Shown: in pieces, positions 48,802 through 57,258 of the stretch | How positions within the stretch are numbered: the stretch's first letter is position 1 | Layout: each line of letters starts with the position of its first letter | Assembly: GCF_007829955.1 (NCBI RefSeq) | Contig: NZ_VIWX01000002.1 | Location: 682,001-746,000, forward strand | Direction: 5' to 3' | DNA: 64,000 bases | From: Saccharopolyspora dendranthemae | Lineage (GTDB): Bacteria > Actinomycetota > Actinomycetes > Mycobacteriales > Pseudonocardiaceae | The notes under the pieces: model-generated | The model's database searches: none | Told to the model about the DNA's origin: nothing | What the model saw: only the letters and a program-made list of their open reading frames with translations | Translations under genes and position numbers: made by a program

Positions 48802-49659
48802 TCAGTATCCGATGCTGCGGAGGTAGTCGCGGGAGTCGCGGAGGCAGTCCATCGGGTCGCGGCCGTACTGGTCGTCCTGCTCGACGAAGAAGTAGTCCGC
48901 TCCGGCTCGTCGCGCAGCGGGCAGGAGCGCCGGCCAGTTCATGTTGCCCTGACCGACTTCGGCGAACTGGACGTTGGTGTTGAACAGGGTCATGAACCGG
49001 GCGCGGTCCTCGGGGTCGCCCGTGGCCAGCAGATCCATCGATTCCGGCGGGAGCGGCAGCACTCGGAAGTCCTTGACGTGGATCGTCTTGCACACCCCCG
49101 AGTACTCCTCGAGCATGTCCAGCGGCGCCATCCCGCCGCGCTGGACCCAGAACAGGTCGACCTCGAAGGCGACTGAACCCGCCACCCGGCGCACGAGGTC
49201 GAAGATCCGCTCGCCCTCGTGCTGAGCGAGGTCGACGTGGTGGTTGTGGTAGAGCAGCGTGATGCCTTCGCCCCCGAGCCGCTGTGCCTGCGCTTCGCAC
49301 TTCGCGGCCCACGCCTCGCACGCGGACTTCGACGACATCGCCTCGTAGGGCATCATCCCGATCCGCACGTAGCGGGTGCCGAGGCGACGGCAGTCGTCGA
49401 CGATCTTGTCGAAGTCGGTGTCCAAGGTGTCACCGGTGGCGAAGGCGTTGCGCTCGAGGGCGACCGACAGCGCGCCGACGTCGAGACCCAGTTCCGCGAT
49501 GCCCTTTTCAAGCCCGGCGGTGTTCGCCTCGTCCATCGGGATCTGCGAGACCTCGACCGCGTCGTAGCCGAGGTCCCGCACCTGCCTCAGCACCGGGAAC
49601 ATGCCCTGCTCCGCGACCTGCTGCTTGAGCATCATCATCTGAACGCCGAGGACTGCCAT
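48802..49659 (-). CDS. Sugar phosphate isomerase/epimerase-like TIM barrel
   Basis: 285 residues; ATG with GGGAGA upstream. AP_endonuc_2 fold: VLRQVRDLGYDAVEVSQIP, ITLLYHNHHVDLAQ (metal His and neighbours), VAFEVDLFWVQRGGM (Glu/Asp ligands), TIHVKDFRVLPLPPESMD and YFFVEQDDQYGRDPMDCLRDS (C-terminal Glu). Such proteins isomerise, epimerise or dehydrate sugars and cyclitols such as inosose. It follows the MFS transporter gene by 48 nt on the same strand, in a locus with two Gfo/Idh dehydrogenases. Confidence 0.9.
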   Translation of the reverse strand: MAVLGVQMMMLKQQVAEQGMFPVLRQVRDLGYDAVEVSQIPMDEANTAGLEKGIAELGLDVGALSVALERNAFATGDTLDTDFDKIVDDCRRLGTRYVRIGMMPYEAMSSKSACEAWAAKCEAQAQRLGGEGITLLYHNHHVDLAQHEGERIFDLVRRVAGSVAFEVDLFWVQRGGMAPLDMLEEYSGVCKTIHVKDFRVLPLPPESMDLLATGDPEDRARFMTLFNTNVQFAEVGQGNMNWPALLPAARRAGADYFFVEQDDQYGRDPMDCLRDSRDYLRSIGY

Positions 49660-49707
49660 GCGATCTCCCTTGGTTGCGGAGGGTGTTGTGCGATTCCGGG
49701 TTCGCGG

Positions 49708-51063
49708 TCAGAACGTGCCCGCTTCCACCGCGGCGGTGCGCTCGGCCTGCTTGGCGACGTCGGCGGGGTAGATCTTGTAGAAGGCGAACCAGTACAGCGC
49801 GTTGAGCAGGTAGGGCACGGTCACGAGGTAGAACATCACCTGCGTCATGCCCAGGGTTTCGCCGAGGAATCCCATCGCCAGCGTCAGCAGAGCCGAAAGC
49901 CCGCCCTGGATCAGGGAGAACAGCGCCGCGAAGGCGGTGGCCGACAGCTGCGTCGGAGCGACGGCCGACACCATCGGCAGCACGCAGGCGGAGAACCCGA
50001 TCAGCACGATCAGTCCGAACAGGAACATCACCACGTACGCGGCGAGGCCCTTCCCCCAGTCGAACTGCAGCGCCACCACGGACATCCCCGCGACGGCCGC
50101 CAGGTAGATCTGCATCAGCATGACCCGTCCCTTGTGGCCGAACCGCTTGACGAACCAGTCGCCGAGGAATCCGCCGACGAACGACGACAGAGCCATGCCG
50201 CCGGAGAACACGGAGTACAGCAGGGCTGCCGACGGCACTTCCCAGCCACGCGCGTCCACCATGAAGGTGACGAAGTAGGTGAACAGGACCAAGCTGGTGA
50301 CCAGCGGGAGCATGCCGGCCAGCAGCGCGATGGTGGGGATCTTGAAGAGCTTGACGGCGTCGGAGAGGCGGAACCGGCCGACCTCGGGGTCGTCGGCCAC
50401 CGCGGTGCGTCGCCGCGGCTCCTCGACGAACAGCAGGATGCCCACACCGGAGAGCACGCTGAGCCCACCCATCGCGAACATGCCGTAGCGCCATCCGTCG
50501 GGATCGTTGGCGAACAGGGCGATGGCGGGTCCGAGTGCCATCCCGATCAGCGAGCCGAGCGAGCGGACGGTTCCGTAGGCGCGTCCGCGCTTCTCGTCGT
50601 CGAAGAGGTCGCCGAGGAGCCCGTTGGTGATCGGTTCCGAGGCGACGGTGCCGAGGACGCCGATGCTGTAGAGGACGAGCAGCGTCGTGAAGTTCGGTGC
50701 GAGACCGGCCGATGCCGTCCACAATCCCCACAGGCCCGTGACGATGAACAGCACCTTCTTGCGGCCGAACCGGTCGGCGGCCATCGCCCACAGCGGGCCG
50801 GCGATCATCCGGGCGAAGCGGGACAGGCTCGCCATGATGCCCAGCGCGCCCAGGCTGAGCCCGAACGCGTCGCGGATCAGCGGGAAGAAGTTGTTGATCA
50901 GGCTGCTCTCGGAGTTGTCGATCGCGCTGGCCGCGGCGAGCGTTCCGATGGCCTTGCCGTTGCCCGTCGAGGGCGCCGCTTCCGTCGAATCCGAAGTCAC
51001 CGCGAGGTTTCCGCGGTTCGAGGGGTCGGAGGAGTCGGAACCTGGTGGGTGGTTCGCGCTCAT
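49708..51063 (-). CDS. MFS transporter, likely sugar or organic acid uptake
   Basis: 451 residues; ATG with GAAAGGAAA upstream. A 35-residue polar N-terminus precedes 12 membrane segments. The loop motif ARMIAGPLWAMAADRFGRKKVLFIVTGLWGL lies between segments 2 and 3 and FVGGFLGDWFVKRFGHKGRVMLMQIYLAA in the second half. It is followed downstream by the isomerase gene. A GTTGCC-N4-GTTGCA repeat at 51192 lies about 130 nt upstream of its start. It probably imports the substrate of the two dehydrogenase/isomerase pairs. Confidence 0.92.
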   Translation of the reverse strand: MSANHPPGSDSSDPSNRGNLAVTSDSTEAAPSTGNGKAIGTLAAASAIDNSESSLINNFFPLIRDAFGLSLGALGIMASLSRFARMIAGPLWAMAADRFGRKKVLFIVTGLWGLWTASAGLAPNFTTLLVLYSIGVLGTVASEPITNGLLGDLFDDEKRGRAYGTVRSLGSLIGMALGPAIALFANDPDGWRYGMFAMGGLSVLSGVGILLFVEEPRRRTAVADDPEVGRFRLSDAVKLFKIPTIALLAGMLPLVTSLVLFTYFVTFMVDARGWEVPSAALLYSVFSGGMALSSFVGGFLGDWFVKRFGHKGRVMLMQIYLAAVAGMSVVALQFDWGKGLAAYVVMFLFGLIVLIGFSACVLPMVSAVAPTQLSATAFAALFSLIQGGLSALLTLAMGFLGETLGMTQVMFYLVTVPYLLNALYWFAFYKIYPADVAKQAERTAAVEAGTF

Positions 51064-51191
51064 CTCGGGTTTCCTTTCGCCGGGCGCTCATCGTTGCGCG
51101 ACCGCGGGTGTGTGGGCGGGACAGCGGTGAACCTCCGCCATCAGCCCGGAGTGCGCTCAATTGCGACAGACGTCACCAGGCGACAGAAGTG

Positions 51192-51207
51192 GTTGCCAGC
51201 AGTTGCA
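51192..51207 (+). promoter_or_regulatory. GTTGCC-type direct repeat upstream of the MFS gene
   Basis: GTTGCC-AGCA-GTTGCA, with a 10-bp repeat, matches elements at 52562, 52598 and 30065. It lies in the 248-nt gap between the MFS and Gfo/Idh genes, so the MFS gene probably has its own promoter there. Confidence 0.55.
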
Positions 51208-51311
51208 TCCGGCAGGAAAGCCGCCGGTCGGAGAGGGTTCCGGCGCTACCGAGGCAGCGACGAACCGGCGTCCGCCTGGGCAGGCGCACGCCGGTTCGCG
51301 GAAGGGGAGCT

Positions 51312-52484
51312 TCAGGCGCCGGTCGGGCGCTCGGGGAACACGCCCTCCTGCCGGATGCGCGCGTTGAGCTCGGAGAGGTACAGGGACTCGTCGAAGTCGA
51401 TCGGGACCTCGCGGCCGAGCCAGCTCGACAGGTGGATCGCGTTGGCCAGCCGCACGCCGTTGATGCCCTCGCTGCCCGGGGCCAGCAGCGGGGTTCCGTC
51501 GAGGATGTTCGCCGCGAAGTTCTCCAGCACGCCCGAGTGCTGCTCGCCCCAGGCGGATTCGAACTCCAGGACCTCCTGCGAGTAGTACGTGGTCGGGTCC
51601 AGGTCGCCCTGGAAGAGCTTGCGGACGTCGTCCATCCCCATGTCGCCGGACAGCTCGCGCTCGTCGGCGACCAGCCGGGTGACCGTGGCGGTCTTGGACC
51701 CGTCGACGACGATCTTGCCCTTGTCGCCGAGGATCTCCAGCCGATCGGTGCCCGTCAGATCGTGGACGCAGGTGACGAAGGTGCCGGTGGCCCCGCCGCC
51801 GTAGTCGACCACCGCGGTCACCTCGTCCTCCACGGCGATGTCCCGGCGGAACCCGTAGGCGACCTTGGAGGACACCGACTTCGGAACACCGCAGATCCAC
51901 TGCCACAGGTCCAACTGGTGCGGCGCCTGGTTGACCAGGACACCGCCGCCCTCACCGCCCCAGGTGGCCCGCCACTCGGACTGCTCGTAGTAGCCCTGCG
52001 GACGCCACCAGGTGGTGATGATCCAGTTGGTCCGCCGGATCGCACCGATCTCCCCGTCGTCCACGATCTGCTTGATCCGCTGGTACAGCGGATTGTTGCG
52101 CTGGTTGAACATGATCCCGAACGTCAGCTCGGGATGCTGCGCGGCGAACTCGTTGAGATCGCGGACCTGTGCGGTGTAGACGCCGGCGGGCTTCTCCACC
52201 AGCGCGTGCACGCCGGCCCCCAGGGCGTCGATCGCGATCTCCACGTGCAGGTAGTGGGGCACGGTCGTCACGACCGCGTCGACCTCACCACCGGCCAGCA
52301 ACGACCGGTGATCGGCGTGCACCGGCACGTCGTGCTCGTCGGCGGCGACCACCCGCCGCTCCGGATCGACGTCGGCGATGGCGCCGATCTCCACGTTCGG
52401 GACCAGGCCCTTCGTGATGAACTTCGCGTACGCGGAGCCCTGGGCCCCGAAGCCGATGATGCCGAGGCGGACCTTCCTGGACAT
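51312..52484 (-). CDS. Gfo/Idh/MocA-family dehydrogenase
   Basis: 390 residues from the ATG at 52484. NAD(P) loop VRLGIIGFGAQGSAYAKFI; the E-K-P motif HALVEKPAGVYTAQ; and the substrate-binding GGGVLVNQAPHQLDLWQWICG with the conserved His-x-x-D/Lys environment. Members oxidise inositol, scyllo-inosose, glucose-type sugars or their amino forms. It is divergent from a second isomerase/dehydrogenase pair. Two GTTGCC-type repeats lie in the shared promoter region. It is longer than the partner at 53513 and not closely similar, so the two probably catalyse different steps. Confidence 0.93.
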   Translation of the reverse strand: MSRKVRLGIIGFGAQGSAYAKFITKGLVPNVEIGAIADVDPERRVVAADEHDVPVHADHRSLLAGGEVDAVVTTVPHYLHVEIAIDALGAGVHALVEKPAGVYTAQVRDLNEFAAQHPELTFGIMFNQRNNPLYQRIKQIVDDGEIGAIRRTNWIITTWWRPQGYYEQSEWRATWGGEGGGVLVNQAPHQLDLWQWICGVPKSVSSKVAYGFRRDIAVEDEVTAVVDYGGGATGTFVTCVHDLTGTDRLEILGDKGKIVVDGSKTATVTRLVADERELSGDMGMDDVRKLFQGDLDPTTYYSQEVLEFESAWGEQHSGVLENFAANILDGTPLLAPGSEGINGVRLANAIHLSSWLGREVPIDFDESLYLSELNARIRQEGVFPERPTGA

Positions 52485-52561
52485 GGGCTGTGCTCCTTCG
52501 TCTGGCGGGCCTGCGGACTCGTGCGGTCGACTGTGCGGTTCCGCCCCGGGCTCGACAACGA

Positions 52562-52613
52562 GTTGCCAGCTGTTTCCGGATCGCGTCGCCTGTCGGTGGC
52601 AACAAACGGCAAC
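52562..52613. promoter_or_regulatory. Two GTTGCC-type repeats in the divergent sugar promoter
   Basis: GTTGCC-AGCT-GTTTCC (52562-52577, plus strand) and GGCAAC-AAAC-GGCAAC (52598-52613, minus orientation) are the same 10-bp direct-repeat motif facing each other, 20 nt apart, between the Gfo/Idh gene (start 52484, minus) and the isomerase gene (start 52689, plus). Confidence 0.62.
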
Positions 52614-52688
52614 AGGTAGGAGGGCCACGTCCCGCGTTCCATGGTGAGGGTGCACCGTTCGGGCCCGGCTCAGTGAGGAGCACGCCGC

Positions 52689-53516
52689 ATGTGGACGCTC
52701 TCAGGATTCTCCGACGAGATCTCGCCGGATCTGCAGGAGCAGGCAACGCTGCTCGACGAGCTCGGGTTGTCCCACCTCGAACTCCGCAGCGCCGGGGACA
52801 TCAACGTGCTCGACCTGGACGCCGATCAGCTCGCGCAGGCGGAGAAGGTCCTCGACGCCCACGGCCTGCGGGTGTCGAGCATCGGGTCGCCGATCGGGAA
52901 GATCTCCCTCGACGAGGACTTCGACGCTCACCTCGACCGCGCTCGGCACGCGGTCGGCGTCGCCCACCGCTTCGGCGCCCGCTACATCCGCGTCTTCTCC
53001 TTCTTCATGCGTCCCGGCAGCGATCCCGACGACGCCCGCGACGAGGTGCTGCGCCGGATGCGGGCGCTCGCCGACGTGGCCGAGCAGGGCGGGGTCGTGA
53101 TGCTGCACGAGAACGAGAAGCAGATCTACGGCGACATCCCGCGCCGGTGCGTCGACGTTCTGGAGTCCGTGGGATCGCCGAACCTGCGCGCGGCGTGGGA
53201 CGCCGCGAACTTCGTGCAGGTCGGCGTTCGGCCCTTCACCGAGGCCTACGGAGCGCTCCGCCCGCACCTGGAATACGTGCAGATCAAGGACGCGCACAGG
53301 GCCGACGGCGAGGTGTGCGCGGCTGGCCGCGGTGACGGGGAAGTGGTGCAGACCGTGCGGGCGCTGCGGGAGGACGGTTTCGACGGGTTCTTCTCGCTCG
53401 AACCGCACCTGTCCCGAGCGCACGACCTCGGCGGGTTCTCCGGCCCCGAGCTGTTCACCGAGGCGTGGACGGCGTTCACCGAGATCCTGAAGTCCGAGGG
53501 GATCGAGTACCGATGA
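52689..53516 (+). CDS. Sugar phosphate isomerase/epimerase-like TIM barrel
   Basis: 275 residues; ATG with GAGGAG upstream. AP_endonuc_2 fold: MWTLSGFSDEISPDLQEQATLLDELGLSHLELRSAGDINVLDLD, VVMLHENEKQIYGD, NLRAAWDAANFVQVG (metal Asp), YVQIKDAHRADGEV, and GFFSLEPHLSR (metal Glu). It would isomerise or epimerise a keto-sugar or inosose. It overlaps the following dehydrogenase gene by 4 nt (ATGA), so the two are made together. Confidence 0.92.
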   Translation: MWTLSGFSDEISPDLQEQATLLDELGLSHLELRSAGDINVLDLDADQLAQAEKVLDAHGLRVSSIGSPIGKISLDEDFDAHLDRARHAVGVAHRFGARYIRVFSFFMRPGSDPDDARDEVLRRMRALADVAEQGGVVMLHENEKQIYGDIPRRCVDVLESVGSPNLRAAWDAANFVQVGVRPFTEAYGALRPHLEYVQIKDAHRADGEVCAAGRGDGEVVQTVRALREDGFDGFFSLEPHLSRAHDLGGFSGPELFTEAWTAFTEILKSEGIEYR

Positions 53517-54565
53517 CCAGGACAGCGATCATCGGATGCGGCGACGTCTCGGTTGTCCACCTGGAAGCCGTCGAGGCGCTGGACGGTGTCGAGCTGGTCG
53601 GGGTCTGCGACACGGACGCCGCGGCGCTGGCCTCCGCGGTCGAGCGGTGCGGAGTTGCCGGCTTCACCGACCATCGCGCGCTGCTCGCGCGGGCGCGGCC
53701 GGACGTCGTCCACATCTGCACCCCGCACCACCAGCACGTGCCCGTAGCGCTGGACTTCCTCGACGCAGGCGTGCACGTGCTGCTCGAGAAACCGGTGGCG
53801 CACCGGCTTGACCAGGCCGAGCGATTGGTCGAAGCCGCTGAGCGCAGCGGGAGCCGAGTGGGCGTGTGCTTCCAGAACCGCTACAACCGCACGGCGCAGA
53901 CCGCCCGCGACGTGATCGAGTCCGGTGATCTGGGCGCCGTGCTCGGCGCGACCGCCTCGGTGCTGTGGACCCGCGCGCCGGACTACTACCGCGCCAAGCC
54001 GTGGCGAGGGCGGTGGGACACCGCCGGCGGAGGACTGCTCATCAACCAGGCGATCCACACGCTCGACCTGGTGCAGTGGCTCGTAGGAGACGTCGTGGGC
54101 GTCGAGGGCACCGCCTCCACGCGCCTCTACCGGGACCTCATCGAGGTCGAGGACACCGCGGAAATGCTGTTGACCCACGCGAGCGGTGCCCGCAGCCTCG
54201 TCTTCGGCTCGCTGGCGAACGTGGTCCACGCACCGGTCACGATCGACATCACCGCGGAGCGCGGAACCCTCTCCTTCCGAGGAGATCTGACCATCACCCA
54301 CCAGGACGGCCGCGTCGAGTCGGTCGCCGAACGCAAGGCTCCGTCGCACGGGCGCTCCTACTGGGGCGTCTCCCACGAAGCCCTCATCCGCGACTTCTAC
54401 GCCCGGCTGGACGACGACGAGCCGTTCTGGATCAGCCCCCGCGAGGCCACGAAGTCCCTGCGCATCCTCACCGACGTCTACGCGCAGAGCGCCCTCGGGT
54501 CCGGCGGGAGCGCCGGACCCGAGAGGAGCGGTGCGGCGCCTCCGCCGCTTCGCCTGCCGAACTGA
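53513..54565 (+). CDS. Gfo/Idh/MocA-family dehydrogenase
   Basis: 350 residues; its ATG overlaps the upstream stop. Rossmann loop TAIIGCGDVSVVHLEAVEAL, VHVLLEKPVAHRLDQAERLV (E-K-P), and GGGLLINQAIHTLDLVQWLVG at the substrate site. The C-terminal beta-sheet domain is complete up to about residue 330; the final 25 residues are low-complexity. It pairs with the isomerase at 52689 as an oxidation plus isomerisation step, mirrored by the unit at 48802-52484. After it, 54566-54782 shows no gene. Confidence 0.93.
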   Translation: MTRTAIIGCGDVSVVHLEAVEALDGVELVGVCDTDAAALASAVERCGVAGFTDHRALLARARPDVVHICTPHHQHVPVALDFLDAGVHVLLEKPVAHRLDQAERLVEAAERSGSRVGVCFQNRYNRTAQTARDVIESGDLGAVLGATASVLWTRAPDYYRAKPWRGRWDTAGGGLLINQAIHTLDLVQWLVGDVVGVEGTASTRLYRDLIEVEDTAEMLLTHASGARSLVFGSLANVVHAPVTIDITAERGTLSFRGDLTITHQDGRVESVAERKAPSHGRSYWGVSHEALIRDFYARLDDDEPFWISPREATKSLRILTDVYAQSALGSGGSAGPERSGAAPPPLRLPN

Positions 54566-54782
54566 CGGCACGGCCCGCGGCCTCGGGAATGAATGATTAC
54601 CCGGCTGATTCGGACCTGCCTGGCGGGGAGCAGGATTCGGCGACGTCGGGCTGACGGGAGTGCTGAACAGCGACCAGTCAAGGTGCGGCGAGCTCCGCCT
54701 CGGGGTTTCCGGGTGCGTGCCTGGAAGCCGTCGGCGGGGCTGGAAGCGGGTCGCGGGAGGTCGGGCCTGCCACGAGCTCCGA

Positions 54783-55547
54783 TCAGGCGCCGCGCCAGAC
54801 GGGCTTGCGCTTCTCGGCGAAGGCGAGTGCGCCTTCCTGGGCGTCGGCTGAGGTGAACACGGGCGAGGCGATCTCGGACTGCCGGGTGAAGGCCTCTCCG
54901 TCGGTCCAGTCGACGGCGCCGGAGACGATCTGCTTGGTGGCTCGGACGGCCAGCGGTCCGTTCTCGGCGATCCGGGCGCCGAGCGCGCGGGCTTCAGCGA
55001 GCGCCTCGCCGGGTTCGGTGAGCGTGTTGACCATCCCGTGCTGGTGGGCGAGCTCGGCGGTGAGCGGATCGCCGGTGAGCGCGATCTGCATCGCCAGCTG
55101 GTAGGGCAGCGTCTTGGGCAGGCGCAGGAGTCCGCCCGCGGCGGCGACGAGACCGCGCTTGACCTCGGGCAGGCCGAACTTGGCGTCGCGGGCCGCGACG
55201 ATGAGGTCAGCGCTGAGCGCGAGTTCGCACCCTCCGGCGAGCGCCCAGCCTTCGACGGCCGCGATCAGCGGTTTCGACGGAGGCTTCTCGGTGAGGCCGC
55301 CGAAACCCCGGCCGGGGATGCTCGGCGATTCGCCCCGGGTGAAGGCCTTGAGGTCCATGCCCGCCGAGAACGTGCCACCGGCTCCGGTGAGGATGGCGAC
55401 GGTCAGGTCGGTGCGCGCGTCGAACTCGTCGATGGCGGCGGCGATGCCGTCGGCGACCGAGCGATCGACGGCGTTGCGCGCCTGGGGCCGGTTGATGGTG
55501 ATCAGAGCTACCCCGTCGGCGAACTCCGTCTGGACGCTGTCGGTCAT
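54783..55547 (-). CDS. Enoyl-CoA hydratase
   Basis: 254 residues; ATG with GAAGGAGAG upstream. Crotonase motifs: LTGAGGTFSAGMDLKAF (oxyanion hole), VEGWALAGGCELALSADLIVAARDAKFGLPEVKRGLVAAAGGLLRLPK. Both catalytic Glu positions are occupied (GGCELAL and LPEVKRG), so true hydratase activity is likely, unlike the paralogue at 16604. It is a single gene divergent from the membrane protein at 55725. The substrate chain length is not visible. Confidence 0.93.
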   Translation of the reverse strand: MTDSVQTEFADGVALITINRPQARNAVDRSVADGIAAAIDEFDARTDLTVAILTGAGGTFSAGMDLKAFTRGESPSIPGRGFGGLTEKPPSKPLIAAVEGWALAGGCELALSADLIVAARDAKFGLPEVKRGLVAAAGGLLRLPKTLPYQLAMQIALTGDPLTAELAHQHGMVNTLTEPGEALAEARALGARIAENGPLAVRATKQIVSGAVDWTDGEAFTRQSEIASPVFTSADAQEGALAFAEKRKPVWRGA

Positions 55548-55724
55548 TGAGGTCTCTCCTTCGTCGCAGAGGTACCACCCGAGCATGCGTGGTCGTCGAT
55601 CAGCAGACAAGGACCGCCCGTCGACTCGTGTCAGGGCGGAAATCACTCGTAAGGGCATTGACAAGCCACTAACGTGCGCGTGCTCCAACGGTTCTCACGG
55701 TCGCCGCGCTGGGATTCTGCCAGC

Positions 55725-57212
55725 ATGCTCAAGAGCGAGACCGAACACGAGGTGGTTCGCCCGTCGCTTTCCCCGCGGATTCGCCGTCTGGAGTGGTGGG
55801 CGGCGGGTTTCGGCGCAGCGGTCGGCGCCGTTCTGATGCTCCTGGCGCATCGCGCCCTGGGCGACGACACCTGGATCACATTGGGCTACGTGCGCAACCT
55901 CGCTGAACACGGGCACTGGGGGCTGCTGGCCGATCGGGTTTCCAACACGCAGACCTCGCCGCTGAACGCGTGGCTGCTGGCCGCGCTCTTCTTCGTCGTC
56001 GGACGTCCTGCGGTGGTGGTCGGGCTGCTGCTGATGGCCACCTTCGCGCTCACCGGCTGGTGGACCGCCAGGATCGCCCGCGTCCTCGGGGTCTCGTCGG
56101 TCCTGCCGTTCCTCGCGGTGGGTCTGCTGGCGAGCTCCCCGCTGCTGGTCTCCGCCATCGGGATGGAGACCTATCTGGGGATCGCGATGATGGTCGGAGT
56201 GGCCCGCCACGCGCTCGGGGGGAAGCGGTGGGCCGCAGGCGTGCTGTGGGGCCTGGCGGTGCTGTGCCGGCCCGATTTCGCTGTGCCCGCGGGCGTGTTC
56301 GCGGCGTGCTCGCTGCTGCCGGGCGTCCGCACGAGGTGGCTGCACCTGGCGCAGTCGGCGGGCATCGGAGCGCTGGTCGCGCTGCCCTGGCACGTCTGGT
56401 CCTGGTTCCACCTGGGCGGGTTCGTGCCGGACTCGACCTTCATCAAGGTCACCTCGCCGGGCAGCGTGACCATGGTGGACGCGCCGATCAGGTTCTTCGC
56501 CGTCCTGCTGCCGGTCCCGACTGCCATCACGGCGGTCCCGGTCGTCGTCGCGCTGCTGTGCGGGGTGCGCGCGTGGCGCCACCGCGGAGAAGCGTGGGCA
56601 CGAGTTGCGCTGGTGTTCCTGGCAGCCGGATGGGCGCACTGGGCGGCGCTGGCCGCGATCGGCGCGTTCCCGGAAGCGTGGTACTTCGCGCCGCTCGTGG
56701 CGTTCTCGTTCATCACCCTGTCGGTCGTGCTGGCGCAGGCCCGGACGACGATCGGTTTCGTCGCGGCGTTCGCCTTCGGCACGGCCTGCATCGCCGCCAG
56801 CGGACCGACACCGTGGTCGGTGATGCCGCTGGTGCTCAACCACGCCGAAACCGGTCAGTACCAGCAGGTCGGTGCAGAGGTCCGCGAACTCACCGGCGGG
56901 AAGCAGGTCCTCGCGCCCGGCGAGATCGGAGTGCTCTCCTACTTCTCCGGTGGCCTGATCGTGGATCACTTCGGCGACCCGGCGCTGACCAAGGTGCTGC
57001 TCGACAAGCGCTACGCAGAAGCCGGAACGCTGGAGAAGGCCGTGCTGGGCTGGAACTGGCGCCACTTCCCTGCGACACCGATGCCGCAGTTCGACTACAT
57101 GCTGGCCTTCAAGAGGATCACTCCCGACCCACCGGGGCAGGTCGTGCGCACCTGGCAGGTCGGCACGCCCGCACGCGGCCAGGACGAGCTCGTGCTCCTC
57201 AAGCTGAGCTGA
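55725..57212 (+). CDS. GT-C-like polytopic membrane protein (putative glycosyltransferase)
   Basis: 495 residues from the ATG at 55725; a GTG at 55674 is also open. About ten membrane segments. The first extracytoplasmic loop has DDTWITLGYVRNLAEHGHWGLLADR, like the D-D motif with an R-N-L-A-E-G-x-G tail in GT-C arabinofuranosyl- and mannosyltransferases that use decaprenyl-phosphate sugars. A soluble C-terminal domain of about 130 residues follows (EVRELTGGKQVLAPGEIGVLSYFSGGLIVDHFGDP). It probably acts in wall or glycolipid assembly at the outer membrane face. The donor is unknown. TTGACA at 55658-55663 may be its -35 box. Confidence 0.8.
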   Translation: MLKSETEHEVVRPSLSPRIRRLEWWAAGFGAAVGAVLMLLAHRALGDDTWITLGYVRNLAEHGHWGLLADRVSNTQTSPLNAWLLAALFFVVGRPAVVVGLLLMATFALTGWWTARIARVLGVSSVLPFLAVGLLASSPLLVSAIGMETYLGIAMMVGVARHALGGKRWAAGVLWGLAVLCRPDFAVPAGVFAACSLLPGVRTRWLHLAQSAGIGALVALPWHVWSWFHLGGFVPDSTFIKVTSPGSVTMVDAPIRFFAVLLPVPTAITAVPVVVALLCGVRAWRHRGEAWARVALVFLAAGWAHWAALAAIGAFPEAWYFAPLVAFSFITLSVVLAQARTTIGFVAAFAFGTACIAASGPTPWSVMPLVLNHAETGQYQQVGAEVRELTGGKQVLAPGEIGVLSYFSGGLIVDHFGDPALTKVLLDKRYAEAGTLEKAVLGWNWRHFPATPMPQFDYMLAFKRITPDPPGQVVRTWQVGTPARGQDELVLLKLS

Positions 57213-57218
57213 CGGCGC

Positions 57219-57248
57219 GGCCGGTGGTCCGCTCCCGAACCACCGGCC
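57219..57248. terminator. Bidirectional hairpin between convergent genes
   Basis: GGCCGGTGGT (57219-57228) and ACCACCGGCC (57239-57248) form a perfect 10-bp stem between the GT-C-like gene and the BCCT gene. Confidence 0.75.
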
Positions 57249-57258
57249 ATGCCCGAGC

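Noticed and set aside
54566..54782. Open frames in the gap between the Gfo/Idh gene and enoyl-CoA hydratase
   Set aside because: Short, Arg/Gly-rich and without start signals; no gene or clear hairpin was found.
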